A stretch of 64,000 nucleotides of DNA from CAXXFQ01 sp963674475 (GCA_963674475.2 CAXXFQ010000024.1:310001-374000); one strand, 5' to 3'; positions 35,736-46,188 are shown, counted from the stretch's first letter. The notes: generated from the sequence alone by a model not told the origin. Numbers and translations: made by a program.

Positions 35736-36545
35736 CTACACGCCCGATTGATACACGTCCCACGGCGTCCGTCGGCCGAGGCCCTGGTGTCGACGCTGGT
35801 GGTTGTAGAACTCGAAGTAGCGCCGCAAACCATCGCGGCAGTCCCAAACGCTTGCATACTCCTTCAGGTAAACCTCCTCGTACTTCACGCTTCGCCAAAG
35901 ACGTTCGATCATGATATTGTCGAAACAGCGGCCTCGACCGTCCATGCTGATTTGCACGCCCAACTCCTTCAAGCAGCCCGTGAATTGGTGACTGGTGTAC
36001 TGGCACCCCTTATCCGTGTTGAAAATCTCCGGACGACACCGCTCTAAGACGCGGTCAAGTGCCGTGACACAGAACTCCGCGTCGAGCGTAATCGACAGAT
36101 CCCAACTCAGCACGAACCGGCTGTACCAATCCATCACTGCCGTCAGGTAAACGAACCCTCCTCGTAATCGGATGTAGGTTATATCGCTGCACCAGACGTG
36201 ATCCGGCCGATCGATCCGCAGCCCTCGCAGCAGGTAGGGATACTTCGGATGTTCCTTGTTTCCAAGGCTCAATCGTTTTTTTGGATAGATTGTCTGAAGG
36301 CCCAGCATTCGCATCAGCCGTCGCACCCGATCACGACAGGTTGGTTCGCCTTGGTCTTCAAGGTAGCCTCGCATCCGTCGCGATCCGCGAAACGGATGAC
36401 GCGTGTATTCTTCATCGATCAGCCGCATGTGCAGCAAGTCGCGATCGCTCGTCGGCCTCGCTTCGTAATAGTAACTCGAACGAGAAACGCCCAGCAGTTC
36501 ACACTGTCGGGTGATCGAAGGCCTCGCGATACTCGGCTCGACCAA
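35736..36545 (-). CDS. IS3-family transposase OrfB, copy 2
   Basis: 269 residues with all core motifs of copy 1 (VWCSDITYIRL, FNTDKGCQYTS, NIMIERLWRSVKYEE, RHQGLGRRTPWDVY). It differs by many substitutions, for example TDKGC in place of TDQGS. The N-terminal codons up to MVEPSIARPSI diverge, and a foreign hairpin-string repeat separates it from orfA, so OrfAB production is blocked. Confidence 0.85.
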   Translation of the reverse strand: MVEPSIARPSITRQCELLGVSRSSYYYEARPTSDRDLLHMRLIDEEYTRHPFRGSRRMRGYLEDQGEPTCRDRVRRLMRMLGLQTIYPKKRLSLGNKEHPKYPYLLRGLRIDRPDHVWCSDITYIRLRGGFVYLTAVMDWYSRFVLSWDLSITLDAEFCVTALDRVLERCRPEIFNTDKGCQYTSHQFTGCLKELGVQISMDGRGRCFDNIMIERLWRSVKYEEVYLKEYASVWDCRDGLRRYFEFYNHQRRHQGLGRRTPWDVYQSGV

Positions 36546-36562
36546 CTCCCGCTTGTGTTCAC

Positions 36563-36654
36563 AGCCCGGTACGACCGGGGCGGGTTGGTGCTACCGCACC
36601 GTTATGAAAATTACGATGGAGCGGAAGCTCCCACTGCCCGCCGTGGCTCACGGC
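36563..36654 (-). repeat. String-of-hairpins repeat, type I, inside IS3 copy 2
   Basis: Read on the minus strand it consists of GCCGTG-AGC-CACGGC, GGAGC-loop-GCTCC, GGTGC-GGTA-GCACC and CCGGT-CGT-ACCGG-like stems in a row. It lies at the orfA/orfB junction, the same place as the first unit of the array at 63021 in another IS3 copy. It is absent from copy 1. Confidence 0.75.
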
Positions 36655-36721
36655 TCTCCAGCTTTTTTTAACCAGTCCAGCTCGAATTGGAGCTGGCCGA
36701 TCTGCTGGAAAAGTTTCGCCA

Positions 36722-37606
36722 GGCTGCTGTTGTGAAGAAGGTTCTCCTTGCGTCAATTGTGTCAACTAACGCGGAGAGTACATGCTGATGGACGCCGGGC
36801 CCTACGGCAAGGCGGCTATGGAGTGGGAGAACGATTGCGCGACAAGGACCGCGGCTGGAACTGCCAGCGGCAGCGGCATGGTGATGTCTGTTTGGGACGA
36901 GGACTATGCCATGCTTCGCAAAGACGGGAAATACGAATCTTGTATTCCCCTCGACGATTACACCTACATGCCAGGCCCAGCGTCTTACGACTGCTCGAAT
37001 TTTACCTTCGAACAATCGAGCGGAACCCCGATCACAATCACGGCCTCCACGCAGCGGGTCGATCCGGTCTTTGGGCTCAACGCGGTGCCGAAGGTGGTGC
37101 AGGTCGAGGTTTCGGGCGTAGGGATTAACCCGGACGCAATTTGCGACGATTACGGTTGCAGTAACATCGACGGGACCTATGTCTGCGAGAAGACCTACAG
37201 CGGAACGAGACCGTCGTTGCCTGCCCGGCACCTTTGGAATATAGCGGGCCGGGGCCGATGCTGAAGGCGTAACTTACAGGCTCTGGCTACACCTGTGGCG
37301 ATCCGATCGCCGTCGCGCCGTCGACCGTTCTTTGCGAGATCGAAGCGTACACCGACACCTGGTATGGCTTACGGCTGTGATCTTGTGAGGTACGTGAGCT
37401 TTCTGCTTCGCATCTCCTGCGGAGATCCGATCGTCCCGTTGGCATCGTGGATAAAATGGAGCAAGGGCACCTGGGAAGCCAAGCTGGACAGCGAGTCGTT
37501 CAACACGCCGCACTATGACTTCTTAAGCGGTCCCCCGGAGATGACGTTTTATACGTGCCACAACTGCCCCACCTGTCGTGGCGGGAGCGTTTCGATCACA
37601 TGGTAA
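36722..37606 (+). pseudogene. Decayed copy of the Cys-rich phage-cassette protein
   Basis: Aligns to the gene at 2803-3705. The first about six codons are replaced by the IS3-type element. At 37236 a base is missing (CTTTGGAATATAGC against CTTTGGGAATATAGC), a TAA replaces TAT at about 37270, and an extra T occurs near 37370, so three frames are needed to read it. The end (GPPEMTFYTCHNCPTCRGGS) is intact. The Cys pairs are conserved wherever the frame is readable. Confidence 0.85.
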
Positions 37607-37986
37607 AATGCACCTTCACCCGCCACGGCCCCGACGCCGTCTGCACCCGCTGCGGCCGCGTCGTCAAGAACTACACGGGCGAGTTGGCCCGCTTGCACGC
37701 CGTCTGCCGCGTCGACCAAAGCGGCAAACCTTTGCCGCCATCAAAACCTCCCACCATTCTCGAGCGGGCCAAGCACTACGCCGTCGCAAGCGCCCGCTGG
37801 AGCGCCGCCGGTTGCCCCACCCGCAGTGACGAAGAGGTCGAAGTGATTCTCGCCATCTGCCAATCGTGCGAGAACTACAACGGCGCCGGGTGCAACCTTT
37901 GCGGCTGCCGCGTCAATCGAAAGCGAGCCGCGAGAGCTCAATAAAGCGAGGATGGCGACCGAGCACTGGCCGGTCGGGCTGTGGTG
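37600..37986 (+). pseudogene. Copy of the small zinc-ribbon-like gene, shifted 3' end
   Basis: Opens MVKCTFTRHGPDAVCTRCG and keeps CQSCENYNGAGCNLCGCRVN. After RKRAA the frame ends early (ARAQ-stop at 37944) because of one base more than in the gene at 3699; the conserved codons for the CPVGLW end lie in another frame up to 37986. The same base pattern is in the copies at 56.9 and 59.9 kb, so the shift arose before they spread, or the 3.7 kb copy is the odd one. Confidence 0.7.
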
Positions 37987-38210
37987 AGTTTCAATCTTTC
38001 CACCAGTAGCGAGCGATGCACCGGAGGGCGACTGAGTTTGCCATCTGATGAGTTTCGCTTTGTGGAAGCAAAAAACATTATTTTGAATTTACGCTATGGC
38101 AACGTGAATGTTGGGGTAGATATGGCATTTCAAGTGGATCTTGTTTGCAGTTTCAAGTCGGAGATACGTTGTTTCTATTCATTTTGTGTGGAATCCTTTG
38201 TCTTAACTTG

Positions 38211-41066
38211 CTACAGGGCACTTCTTCCTTGTTGCAGGAGATGAAGCGGAGAGGTTCGCCCAACCCGAATGGCCGGTCCTATCGCGGCCAAGGCGGCGAA
38301 CTGCAGGACCACCAAGAGGCCGATGAGCAAGGCCATCATGGGGACCACCAAGGCGGGTTGCATGCCACCGAAGAAACTTATGTGGTGTGACAGTCCCGCG
38401 CCGCACCAACCTGCCATGATCCCAAAGCCGAGACTCAAAAGACCGGCAACGATGCCGACAAGGAGGCCTTCGGCGATCACTAGTCGCACGAGGGTCCCCC
38501 GCGTGAACCCCAATGCACGGAGAATTCCCATTTCCCATTGTCGTGCCCGGACAGAGCCGACAATGACTGAAAGCACCCCCAGACACCCAATCGCCACAGC
38601 CACCAGCGGCAGGATACTTACGGCCCAGAGCCAACGTTTTGCATGGGCGCGTACGGTCTGTCGCACTGCCTCTGTGGAAACAGTCTGGATGTCGTCCGCT
38701 GGGTTTCCCTGGGACGAGTGTTCATTTTCATTGCCCAAGTGAGAGGTGTTGCTCGTGTTTTTCGGCTTCCCATTGTTGACCGTTTCTCCCAGGATACCGG
38801 CGTAGTACCCTTGAGCCTTGTCGGCTATCTGATCCGCTTCGATCGCCGGAGTCTCGTAGCGTAGCCAAACATGCTTTGCCTTGAAAAGATCGAAGTCGCT
38901 GCACACGGTTTCGTAATCGGCGATAACCAGTGCGGCGGCGCGGTGGGCGCGTACACGCAAGTTATTCTCCTTCGTCATCCAATGCCAACCTTGGAATCGG
39001 ACCGAGGCGGCGATCGTGTAAAGAACCGGTTTCTGCGGATTTTCCGGGGGAACCAGCTCGAAACGGTCGCCCGGTTGCAATCCGGTCTCTTGCAGAAAAT
39101 GCTCGGGGACGATACATCCTCGTTCGTTTTGCATCGAGGCCAAGGCCCCTCGACGAGTTCCACGGACGTAGGTGAAATCCAAAAGAGGCTTTCTTCCACT
39201 TCCGCCAATCGCTTTTTGCGGATCGATTCCGACAAGGACGACATTGTCCTGCCGGATGACCGAAGCGCGTGTGGCGCTGTCGGTGAGATCTTTGCGAAGG
39301 CGGGGTTGTTCGACGACGATCGGGGCGCATCTATCGGTGTCGATCCCTGGCAAGTGGGCGACCTCTTCGGCCCCTTTGGCGGTCAGGCCGGAAGGTTCGA
39401 AAGCGATGAACATGTCGGGGGCCCATTGCCCGGGCACGAAGGTTTCCAGCATCGTGTAGCCCCACACCTGGATACTCACATACATCGCGAGTCCAACACC
39501 TAGTGCGATTGCCGAAGCGACGGTACGTCCCATATGGCAAGAGAGTTGTTGGGCAAGGAGCTTGGGGCTGATACCGATAGCGCGGGCCAGCAAAGGACCG
39601 ACAAACCGATCGACCAGTCGAACCATGGCCGGAGCGAGTAGAAAGAAACCCATCGCCAGGGTAATCAAGGCATAAAGCAGACGACACTTCGCCCCCGTTT
39701 CGTTCGTCGGTGGAAAAACAAAAGTGAAAACCAAAGCCAAGCCGATCAGGCCAAGCCCGATCAACGCGGCATACCAATACCGTTTGGCCGGAGGAATCTT
39801 GCTTGCTTGTGGCGGGGCCATTGCGTCGAGGGGGCGTACGCGGGTCGCTCGCCAGGCTGGAACGAGAGCGGCCAAAAACGCTGCCCCAAATGATGCCACA
39901 GCCGCAAGCGATATACCGAGAACGCCCAGGTGGGCCCCGTGTCGCAGAACGGATCCAGAAAGAGATCCTGTCAGCAGCAGAAGGGCTTGTCCGAAGGCTA
40001 ACCCGCCAATGAAACCCGCACTGGCGATCAAGAAACCTTCGGCGAAGACGATTCGTGCTACTTGACCGCTTGTCAGAGCAATCGCTCGAAGCATGGCGAA
40101 TTGCCGTGTTCGTTCCAGGACTCCCATGTTGAGGGTGTTGAAGATAACCAAAAAGGCGAGAAGCAGGGCCATCAGCGTGGCCGCGTAGGACTGAAGCTTG
40201 AGATTTTCGGCGGAGGCCGCTTCATCGAGCTGCTCTTCGAGATCATGATCTTCTTGGAATTGCGCGGGCTCTTTGAATGTGCTGAGTTTTGGTCCCCAAG
40301 CAAAGCGAAAGGCGTGGACGTCGACCCCCTCGTTGAGGCAAAGCCCGACGAAGGTGATGACCGGTTGGCGTTTTAAAATCTGCGCGGCATCTTCCATGAG
40401 GACATAGATTCCGGCAATACTCGGACTGGGAAGGGTCATGCTTCCGGTCATCAGGCCGGTGATGGGAACTGGCGGATTGTCGACAATTCCCACGACCCGC
40501 AGTGGGAGACTCGATTCGTCCCGCCCGACGATCAAGGAGTTGTTGACGTCCACGCCATAACGTTCTGCCACTTCGGCGCTGACGGCCACTTCGATCGGAT
40601 CGGTTCTCTTGCCCGGTCCCTTTTTTTGTCCGATCCACCGGCCTCGCAATAAATCGAACGGCGGCGCCAGCGCGTCGGTGCCGAGAAGGAGGCATTCTTT
40701 GACCCCTTTGCCCGGTTTCGATCCGGATCCCGGCGGTGGGGCCTTGAGTTTCACTACCTCCGACTGTACCACGACCCGTTCGGCCCACATCCGATCGGCG
40801 GCGATTACGTCCGGATCGTTCCGTAGGGCCTCGACAATCTCGGGGAGCACTTGACGGTCCCATTTTCGACTGATCGGATCGACCGACAGGGCATATCGTC
40901 CGAGGGCCCGATTGGCGAAAACATCGTAGGAACGCAAAATCGCCTCGTAGCCGCTGACGACCCAGAGCACTAAACAGGTAGCCGCGGCGGTGGCGCATAC
41001 GGTCAAAAATAACCGAAAGGGATGCTGCTGTAGAAAACGAATTGCCAGTTTCAAAACGGTTTTCAT
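38211..41066 (-). CDS. ABC exporter permease (FtsX/MacB/LolC-like, duplicated)
   Basis: 951 residues. One N-terminal helix (LFLTVCATAAATCLVLWVVS), a large extracytoplasmic MacB-like domain, then an FtsX core (LMALLLAFLVIFNTLNMGVL to TGSLSG, about 290-390). Two further helices and a second extracytoplasmic domain follow, and a second FtsX core closes the protein (SILPLVAVAIGCLGVLSVIV, GWCGAGLSHHISFFGGM, SPLHLLQQGRS). This fused plan is that of large permeases that extract lipoproteins or export peptides. The start overlaps the ATPase stop (ATGA), so the two genes are coupled. The substrate is unknown. Confidence 0.9.
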   Translation of the reverse strand: MKTVLKLAIRFLQQHPFRLFLTVCATAAATCLVLWVVSGYEAILRSYDVFANRALGRYALSVDPISRKWDRQVLPEIVEALRNDPDVIAADRMWAERVVVQSEVVKLKAPPPGSGSKPGKGVKECLLLGTDALAPPFDLLRGRWIGQKKGPGKRTDPIEVAVSAEVAERYGVDVNNSLIVGRDESSLPLRVVGIVDNPPVPITGLMTGSMTLPSPSIAGIYVLMEDAAQILKRQPVITFVGLCLNEGVDVHAFRFAWGPKLSTFKEPAQFQEDHDLEEQLDEAASAENLKLQSYAATLMALLLAFLVIFNTLNMGVLERTRQFAMLRAIALTSGQVARIVFAEGFLIASAGFIGGLAFGQALLLLTGSLSGSVLRHGAHLGVLGISLAAVASFGAAFLAALVPAWRATRVRPLDAMAPPQASKIPPAKRYWYAALIGLGLIGLALVFTFVFPPTNETGAKCRLLYALITLAMGFFLLAPAMVRLVDRFVGPLLARAIGISPKLLAQQLSCHMGRTVASAIALGVGLAMYVSIQVWGYTMLETFVPGQWAPDMFIAFEPSGLTAKGAEEVAHLPGIDTDRCAPIVVEQPRLRKDLTDSATRASVIRQDNVVLVGIDPQKAIGGSGRKPLLDFTYVRGTRRGALASMQNERGCIVPEHFLQETGLQPGDRFELVPPENPQKPVLYTIAASVRFQGWHWMTKENNLRVRAHRAAALVIADYETVCSDFDLFKAKHVWLRYETPAIEADQIADKAQGYYAGILGETVNNGKPKNTSNTSHLGNENEHSSQGNPADDIQTVSTEAVRQTVRAHAKRWLWAVSILPLVAVAIGCLGVLSVIVGSVRARQWEMGILRALGFTRGTLVRLVIAEGLLVGIVAGLLSLGFGIMAGWCGAGLSHHISFFGGMQPALVVPMMALLIGLLVVLQFAALAAIGPAIRVGRTSPLHLLQQGRSAL

Positions 41067-41896
41067 GAGGCCCCTCCTTGGCAGCCGGCCGCCTTTTGGA
41101 GGGCTTCCTGGTAGCCGTTGGCCAGTTCCTGGGCGTCGGGGAACCGGGCGGTGGGAAAACCGTCAACAATGACACCGTCTTTGAGTATCTGGACCCGATC
41201 CGCTGCCAGGGCAACACTTGGTTCGTGCGTGACGATCACGATCGTACGGTCTTGTTCGTCACAGAGCGAGCGCAGCAAATCACAGATTTCAGCTCCGGCG
41301 ACCGAGTCGAGGTTTCCGGTCGGTTCGTCTACCAGGAGTATTGCCGGGTCGGTGACCAAAGCGCGAGCGATGGCCACACGCTGTTGCTCACCACCGGAAA
41401 GAGCGTCCGGCTTGTGCGTCCGACGGTTTGCCAGACCGAGTCGCTCGATGAGGGCGGAGGCCTTGTCCTTGCCGCCTCGACTTTCCATGACGGGCAAACG
41501 GACGTTTTCCTCGGCCGTCAGCAACGGTAAAAGATTGTACGCTTGGAATACCAGGCCGATCTGCTCACGTCGGAAGCGGGTCATTTGAGTGTCGTTCAAA
41601 CCGGCCAGATCCCGGCCGCCCACCTGGATCGAACCGGCGTCAATATCGGTCAGTCCGGCCATGGCGTGAAGCAGAGTACTCTTGCCCGAGCCGCTGGCTC
41701 CCATGATCGCCACAAATTCGCCGCGACAAACGGTCAGTGAGACGTCGCGGAGTGCTTCAATGACCTGACTGCCTTGTCGGAAACGTTTAGTAAGGCGATC
41801 CACCAACAGGGGAGGCGCGTCCTGCATGAAAGGACTTTTTGGGTTGAAATCTTCTTTTCTTCCGCTTGCCGATCCAGCTTGACTCTCTTGTTTCAT
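41063..41896 (-). CDS. ABC exporter ATPase (LolD/MacB-like)
   Basis: 277 residues. Walker A GASGSGKST near 81, Q-loop VFQAYNLLP, signature LSGGEQQRVAIARAL, Walker B AILLVDEPTGNLDS and switch His in IVTHEPSVA. The N-terminal 24 residues are a variable extension; a second ATG at 41827 would remove them. It is followed at once by its permease and faces, over 376 bases, a paralogous ATPase/permease pair. Confidence 0.93.
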   Translation of the reverse strand: MKQESQAGSASGRKEDFNPKSPFMQDAPPLLVDRLTKRFRQGSQVIEALRDVSLTVCRGEFVAIMGASGSGKSTLLHAMAGLTDIDAGSIQVGGRDLAGLNDTQMTRFRREQIGLVFQAYNLLPLLTAEENVRLPVMESRGGKDKASALIERLGLANRRTHKPDALSGGEQQRVAIARALVTDPAILLVDEPTGNLDSVAGAEICDLLRSLCDEQDRTIVIVTHEPSVALAADRVQILKDGVIVDGFPTARFPDAQELANGYQEALQKAAGCQGGAS

Positions 41897-42272
41897 CCTC
41901 GTTCGCTCTTTCTGTTAGGCAGGGTATCGATCGATAGGCAACCTCAAAAAGCATTTTGCGTGCCAATGTCCATATGGAGAAAGCGATTTTCCGCTTGAGT
42001 CGGAAGATTGGGGGAAACACCGCATCTTTTTAAAGGGTAGCGGATAAGGGGGCATGGCGAATTTTTCGACACTGAAGTTGTTTTTTTGGACATTCAGGCG
42101 ATTTGGCGGCTGTAGGTCTCCGTCGAAATAAAATTCCAAAAAAAGGGACTGAATGAGACGGTCCTGTTGTCTCAACGTCCGGTTTTCTTTAGTGGCACGG
42201 GAATTGCTTGTCGGATAGCCTTACGTCTCACGCAAGGAGTTCGTCAGGAGTTCAGTACAGGAAAACCTTCCC
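41897..42272. promoter_or_regulatory. Divergent intergenic region between two ABC operons
   Basis: 376 bases that should hold two outward promoters. On the plus side AGGAAA lies about ten bases before the ATG at 42273. AT-rich blocks near 42010-42070 and 42120-42150 are candidate promoter regions. No operator palindrome was recognised. Confidence 0.5.
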
Positions 42273-43073
42273 ATGATCGAATCAAGTAAACCGCAGCCGC
42301 AGGCCGAGCCGGTCCTTCCGCTACGAGTAAAAAATCTTACCAAGCGTTTCAAGCAAGGGGTCACGACGATCGCCGCCCTTCGCGATGTATCACTTGACGT
42401 CGCCCCGGGAGAGTTTGTGGCGATCATGGGTGCCAGCGGCTCGGGCAAAAGTACCTTGCTGCACGTCGCGGCCGGATTGACGACCCCGGAGGAAGGGACC
42501 GTTTTTGTCGAGGATCAAGAGCTGGGAGCCTTTTCGGATCGTGAGCTGACCATTTTTCGTCGTCGTCGGATTGGTGTCATGTTCCAGGCCTTCAACCTGA
42601 TCCCTTCACTGACAGCGGAGCAGAACGTCCTGTTGCCCGTGCGAACCGATTGTCGTGAATTAGAGGTTCGCGATCGCTTGGAGGAGCTTTTCGATCGTCT
42701 TCACCTGGCGTCGCGCCGGAGTCATCGCCCTGATGCCTTAAGTGGTGGCGAGCAACAACGGGTCGCCTTTGCCCGAGCACTCATTGCCGATCCGGCGATC
42801 GTACTGGCCGACGAACCGACCGGAAGTCTCGACTCGGTCACCGGCCATGAGCTTTGCCGGTTTCTGCAAGAGTTTTGCCGCGAGCAGAACCGAACGATTG
42901 TCGTCGTGACCCATGAACCGGCCGTGGCAATCTGGGCCGATCGGATTGTCGTTCTGGCCGACGGACGCGTTTTGACCGAGTTTCGAGCCAACCAGTTTGA
43001 CGACGCCCAGTCCCTCGCCGCTCACTACCACGACGTGGTTCAGGTAGCCGAATTTCAGGAGGGGACTTCATGA
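42273..43073 (+). CDS. ABC exporter ATPase (LolD/MacB-like), second copy
   Basis: 266 residues with GASGSGKST, MFQAFNLIPS, LSGGEQQRVAFARAL, IVLADEPTGSLDS and VVTHEPAVA. It is clearly paralogous to the minus-strand ATPase at 41063 (shared EALRDVSL-like N-terminus and GEFVAIMGASGSGKSTLLH). The stop overlaps the permease start (ATGA). Confidence 0.93.
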   Translation: MIESSKPQPQAEPVLPLRVKNLTKRFKQGVTTIAALRDVSLDVAPGEFVAIMGASGSGKSTLLHVAAGLTTPEEGTVFVEDQELGAFSDRELTIFRRRRIGVMFQAFNLIPSLTAEQNVLLPVRTDCRELEVRDRLEELFDRLHLASRRSHRPDALSGGEQQRVAFARALIADPAIVLADEPTGSLDSVTGHELCRFLQEFCREQNRTIVVVTHEPAVAIWADRIVVLADGRVLTEFRANQFDDAQSLAAHYHDVVQVAEFQEGTS

Positions 43074-46054
43074 ACGGGAATAAAAATTCTCTTCGAATGG
43101 TTTTTTCCTTACTCCTGGCACACATCCGCCATCAGCCCGCGCGACTTCTTTTGGCCTCCCTGGCCGTGATCGCCGCCTCGTGCGCGGTCGTTTGGGTCGT
43201 CAGCGGCTACGATGCTTTGGTTGCCCAGTTCGACGAACACGCTTCGACGTACCTCGGCAGATACGACATTATCGTCGTTCCAAAAGGTCCCATGGGAGGG
43301 TCCCTTCCGGGCACTTTGATCGACGATTTACGTACCGATCCGGCTGTGGCCGAGTTGAATGCGATCACCCAGTCGCGGGTAACGGTCGCTTCGGCGGAAA
43401 AAGAGGCTTCCACGAAAAATACGAATCCGATCGCTCAGTTGATGGGCGGTTCGCGACCTCCGGTTTACGGTGCTCCCCCGCTCGACCCGGTCCTTGTAGG
43501 CACCGACGCTGGTGAGCCGCCGTACGAGCTGCTTGAAGGAAAATGGTTGACCGACGCGAATGAATCGGCCGTCATGACTGACTTGTCCGCCAAACGGCTT
43601 GGGGTTTCGGTGGGAGACATGATTTTGATCACCTCATTGACGAATCAGACCGTTTTGCCCCTGGTCGGGATAGTGCGTGAACCGGCTTTGTCACCATCGC
43701 TTAAAGGTTCATTCGGCAAAAAAGGAGGGGGGCACGCTACTCCTAAACAAATCGGTGCTCCACAGGTTCACCAAGGCCGACCAAACGAAAGCAAAGCCAA
43801 GGCGAAAAGTTCGTTGATTCAAAACCGGGATAATTCTGCCATTGCCCCACCGCCAAAAGGCAGTTCGAGTCAGACTGCCGGTCGTCCGAGTTTACCCGGA
43901 GTCTATGTCGCGGGGCCAGCGAAGTCCGCGGTCTATGTCCCCATGGCCACTGCCGAGCGGATCAACGGTTACCGGTCGCCTCCTTCCGTCGTGCAGTTGG
44001 CCCTCCACGAGGGCACCAGGTCGAGTGACTTTCTCGAACGGTGGAATCCCCGTTTTTCAAAATCAGAGCCCAGCGCGGCGGCAATCGATCTCACGGCCGT
44101 CGAGGCTGGAATGGGAAAAGCTCGAAACGTTTCGAGCAAGAAATCTCAAGCGTACTCAGCCACCGGGATGGCCCTTCTGGCCGCCTTGTTTATCATTTTC
44201 ACGACCCTTTCAATGGGCGTCAGTGAAAGGGCCCGCGAACTGGCCGTGCTCCGGGCGATCGGTCTGACGCGAGGTCAGGTTGTCGCCTTGATTTTCTCCG
44301 AGAGTTTTTTGTTGGCATTGATCGGCTGGGGCGGTGGCTTGCTGGCCGGGTTCGGTCTCCTTCGGTTGGTCCAACAAGCCCAACCGGATCTTTTCCCTGG
44401 CGGGGTTTCCTTGGGAATCTGGTGCGTGCTCCTGACTGGCGGAAGCGCCCTGGGCGGATCTTTGGCTGCTGCCATTGTTCCGGCCTGGCGGGCCGCGCGG
44501 GTTCGTCCGCTCGATGCCATGGTTCCCCCACGACCTCGTCCACACAGTCGTACAACTTTCCTGGCTACCGTTGTCGGAATCGGGTTGATCGCGATCAATC
44601 CACTGGCCGTGTTCGTCTTGCAAATCCCTGTCCAGTCGCGGTCTTGGATCTACTGGATCATCGGCTATCCGACGATGGTTGTCGGTTTTTTGTTGCTCGT
44701 TCCCGCAGTCATATTCCTGACCGAAAAATGCTTTGGCTATCTTTTGGCTCGCGTTCTCTGGCTCGACGCGCAGCTTACGTCGACGCAGATTTCCGCGAAC
44801 CTTTGGCGCACGATCGGGACCACGGTTGCCCTTTGCGTGGGGCTGAGCCTCTACGTATCGACGCAAACCTGGGGGTATGCGATGTTGCAACCGTTTTTGC
44901 CGGGCAACTGGCTCCCCGATGCCCTGGTTGCGTTCCAACCGGTCGGCCTGGACGATTCGGAACTGGCCGACGTTCGATCGGTCCCTGGCGTGAAGTCGTC
45001 TGAATGCCTGCCTGTTGCCGTCGAACAACCAAAATTCGCCGATTTCCGGCCGACCCCTTTACTTCAGCATAACAACGTCATCCTCATGGGCGTGGCGCCA
45101 GAGACCGCCTTTGGGGGCAAGCTTCCTTTTTTGGATCTCGACTTTATCGAAGGGAAGCCGGAGGCCGCCGTCGAACAAATGGGGCGCGGCGGTTGCTGCC
45201 TGATCCCCGAGAGCCTCGCGAAAGCATTGGAGTTGCATCTCGGCGATACCCTGAAATTGGTTACGCCCAAGGACGAAAACCGACAAGTGGCGTACAGGAT
45301 CGCAGGAATCGTCTCGTTGCCCGGTTGGCACTGGTTCACCAAGTTTTCCGGCGTTCGCCGACACGAAACGAGAACCGCCGCAATTGTCTTCGCCTCGTAT
45401 CCGGACGTTCGTCGCGATTTTCAATTGAAAGGAATCGAATACTGCTGGCTCAATCTCAATTCGACCGTTCCTCGGCAAGATACCGAAGAAGCGATGCAGG
45501 CCCTTGCCCAACGGCACGCCGGTGAAACGTATCTTTCGCCTGGGCACGGGCAAGTCATGGCCCATCGCCCGACAGCCCGACTCACGACAACGAAAACATT
45601 GGGCACGGCGATTGGCCATCGTGCCGACTCGGTGATCTGGGGAATGAGTCAATTGCCGCTGGTGACGTTGGCCATTGCCTCCCTGGCGGTGGTCAATACG
45701 ATGGTTTCTTCCACACGTATGCGGCGATGGGAGATGGGCGTTTTGCGTTCGCAAGGAATGACCCGATCGGCGCTGGTCCGACTGGTGTTGGCCGAGGCAA
45801 TTCTGATCGGTGTCGCGGCATCTCTTTTGAGTCTCGCTTTCGGGTTGACCGCCGGGTGGTGTGGAGCGGGAATGGCCCGATACGGAGGTTTTTTTGGAGG
45901 AATCCAGGCTCCGCTGCTTGTGCCCTGGAGAAGCATTTCTCTTGGCATGAGCGTTACCATTCTCCTCTGTCTGTTTGCGGCTATCTGGCCTGCCATCATG
46001 ACTGGGCGGACTGAACCGTTGAAATTACTCCAGTCAGGACGCGGAACGATGTAG
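43070..46054 (+). CDS. ABC exporter permease, second copy
   Basis: 994 residues, the same plan as the minus-strand permease: N-terminal helix (LASLAVIAASCAVVWVVSGY), MacB-like domain, FtsX core one (LLAALFIIFTTLSMGVSERA), second extracytoplasmic domain and FtsX core two (LAVVNTMVSSTRMRRWEMGV, TAGWCGAGMARYGGFFGGIQ, RTEPLKLLQSGRG). A low-complexity Gly/Lys/Ser insert lies near 205-275 (GSFGKKGGGHATPKQ...) and is absent from the other permease. Coupled to its ATPase. The function is probably export or extraction of an envelope component. Confidence 0.9.
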   Translation: MNGNKNSLRMVFSLLLAHIRHQPARLLLASLAVIAASCAVVWVVSGYDALVAQFDEHASTYLGRYDIIVVPKGPMGGSLPGTLIDDLRTDPAVAELNAITQSRVTVASAEKEASTKNTNPIAQLMGGSRPPVYGAPPLDPVLVGTDAGEPPYELLEGKWLTDANESAVMTDLSAKRLGVSVGDMILITSLTNQTVLPLVGIVREPALSPSLKGSFGKKGGGHATPKQIGAPQVHQGRPNESKAKAKSSLIQNRDNSAIAPPPKGSSSQTAGRPSLPGVYVAGPAKSAVYVPMATAERINGYRSPPSVVQLALHEGTRSSDFLERWNPRFSKSEPSAAAIDLTAVEAGMGKARNVSSKKSQAYSATGMALLAALFIIFTTLSMGVSERARELAVLRAIGLTRGQVVALIFSESFLLALIGWGGGLLAGFGLLRLVQQAQPDLFPGGVSLGIWCVLLTGGSALGGSLAAAIVPAWRAARVRPLDAMVPPRPRPHSRTTFLATVVGIGLIAINPLAVFVLQIPVQSRSWIYWIIGYPTMVVGFLLLVPAVIFLTEKCFGYLLARVLWLDAQLTSTQISANLWRTIGTTVALCVGLSLYVSTQTWGYAMLQPFLPGNWLPDALVAFQPVGLDDSELADVRSVPGVKSSECLPVAVEQPKFADFRPTPLLQHNNVILMGVAPETAFGGKLPFLDLDFIEGKPEAAVEQMGRGGCCLIPESLAKALELHLGDTLKLVTPKDENRQVAYRIAGIVSLPGWHWFTKFSGVRRHETRTAAIVFASYPDVRRDFQLKGIEYCWLNLNSTVPRQDTEEAMQALAQRHAGETYLSPGHGQVMAHRPTARLTTTKTLGTAIGHRADSVIWGMSQLPLVTLAIASLAVVNTMVSSTRMRRWEMGVLRSQGMTRSALVRLVLAEAILIGVAASLLSLAFGLTAGWCGAGMARYGGFFGGIQAPLLVPWRSISLGMSVTILLCLFAAIWPAIMTGRTEPLKLLQSGRGTM

Positions 46055-46188
46055 TCGTCTTCAGATTTTGGTGAGGGGGCCGTTTTAAAAAAAATACACG
46101 GGCCATCGCCAAAAAACGTCCGATTCTCGATGGCTCCAAATAAACCCGTGTGTCGGATTCTCGAAAACCAAAAAAAGGATTGAATGAT

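Larger units (their letters stand above)
35597..36721 (-). mobile_element. IS3-family element, copy 2, truncated
   Basis: Left end TGGTCTGG at 35597, orfB, a hairpin-string insertion at 36563-36654, then about 65 bases of the orfA zipper region. It stops abruptly at 36721, where the phage-cassette Cys-rich gene begins. The orfA start and the right end are missing. Confidence 0.82.
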
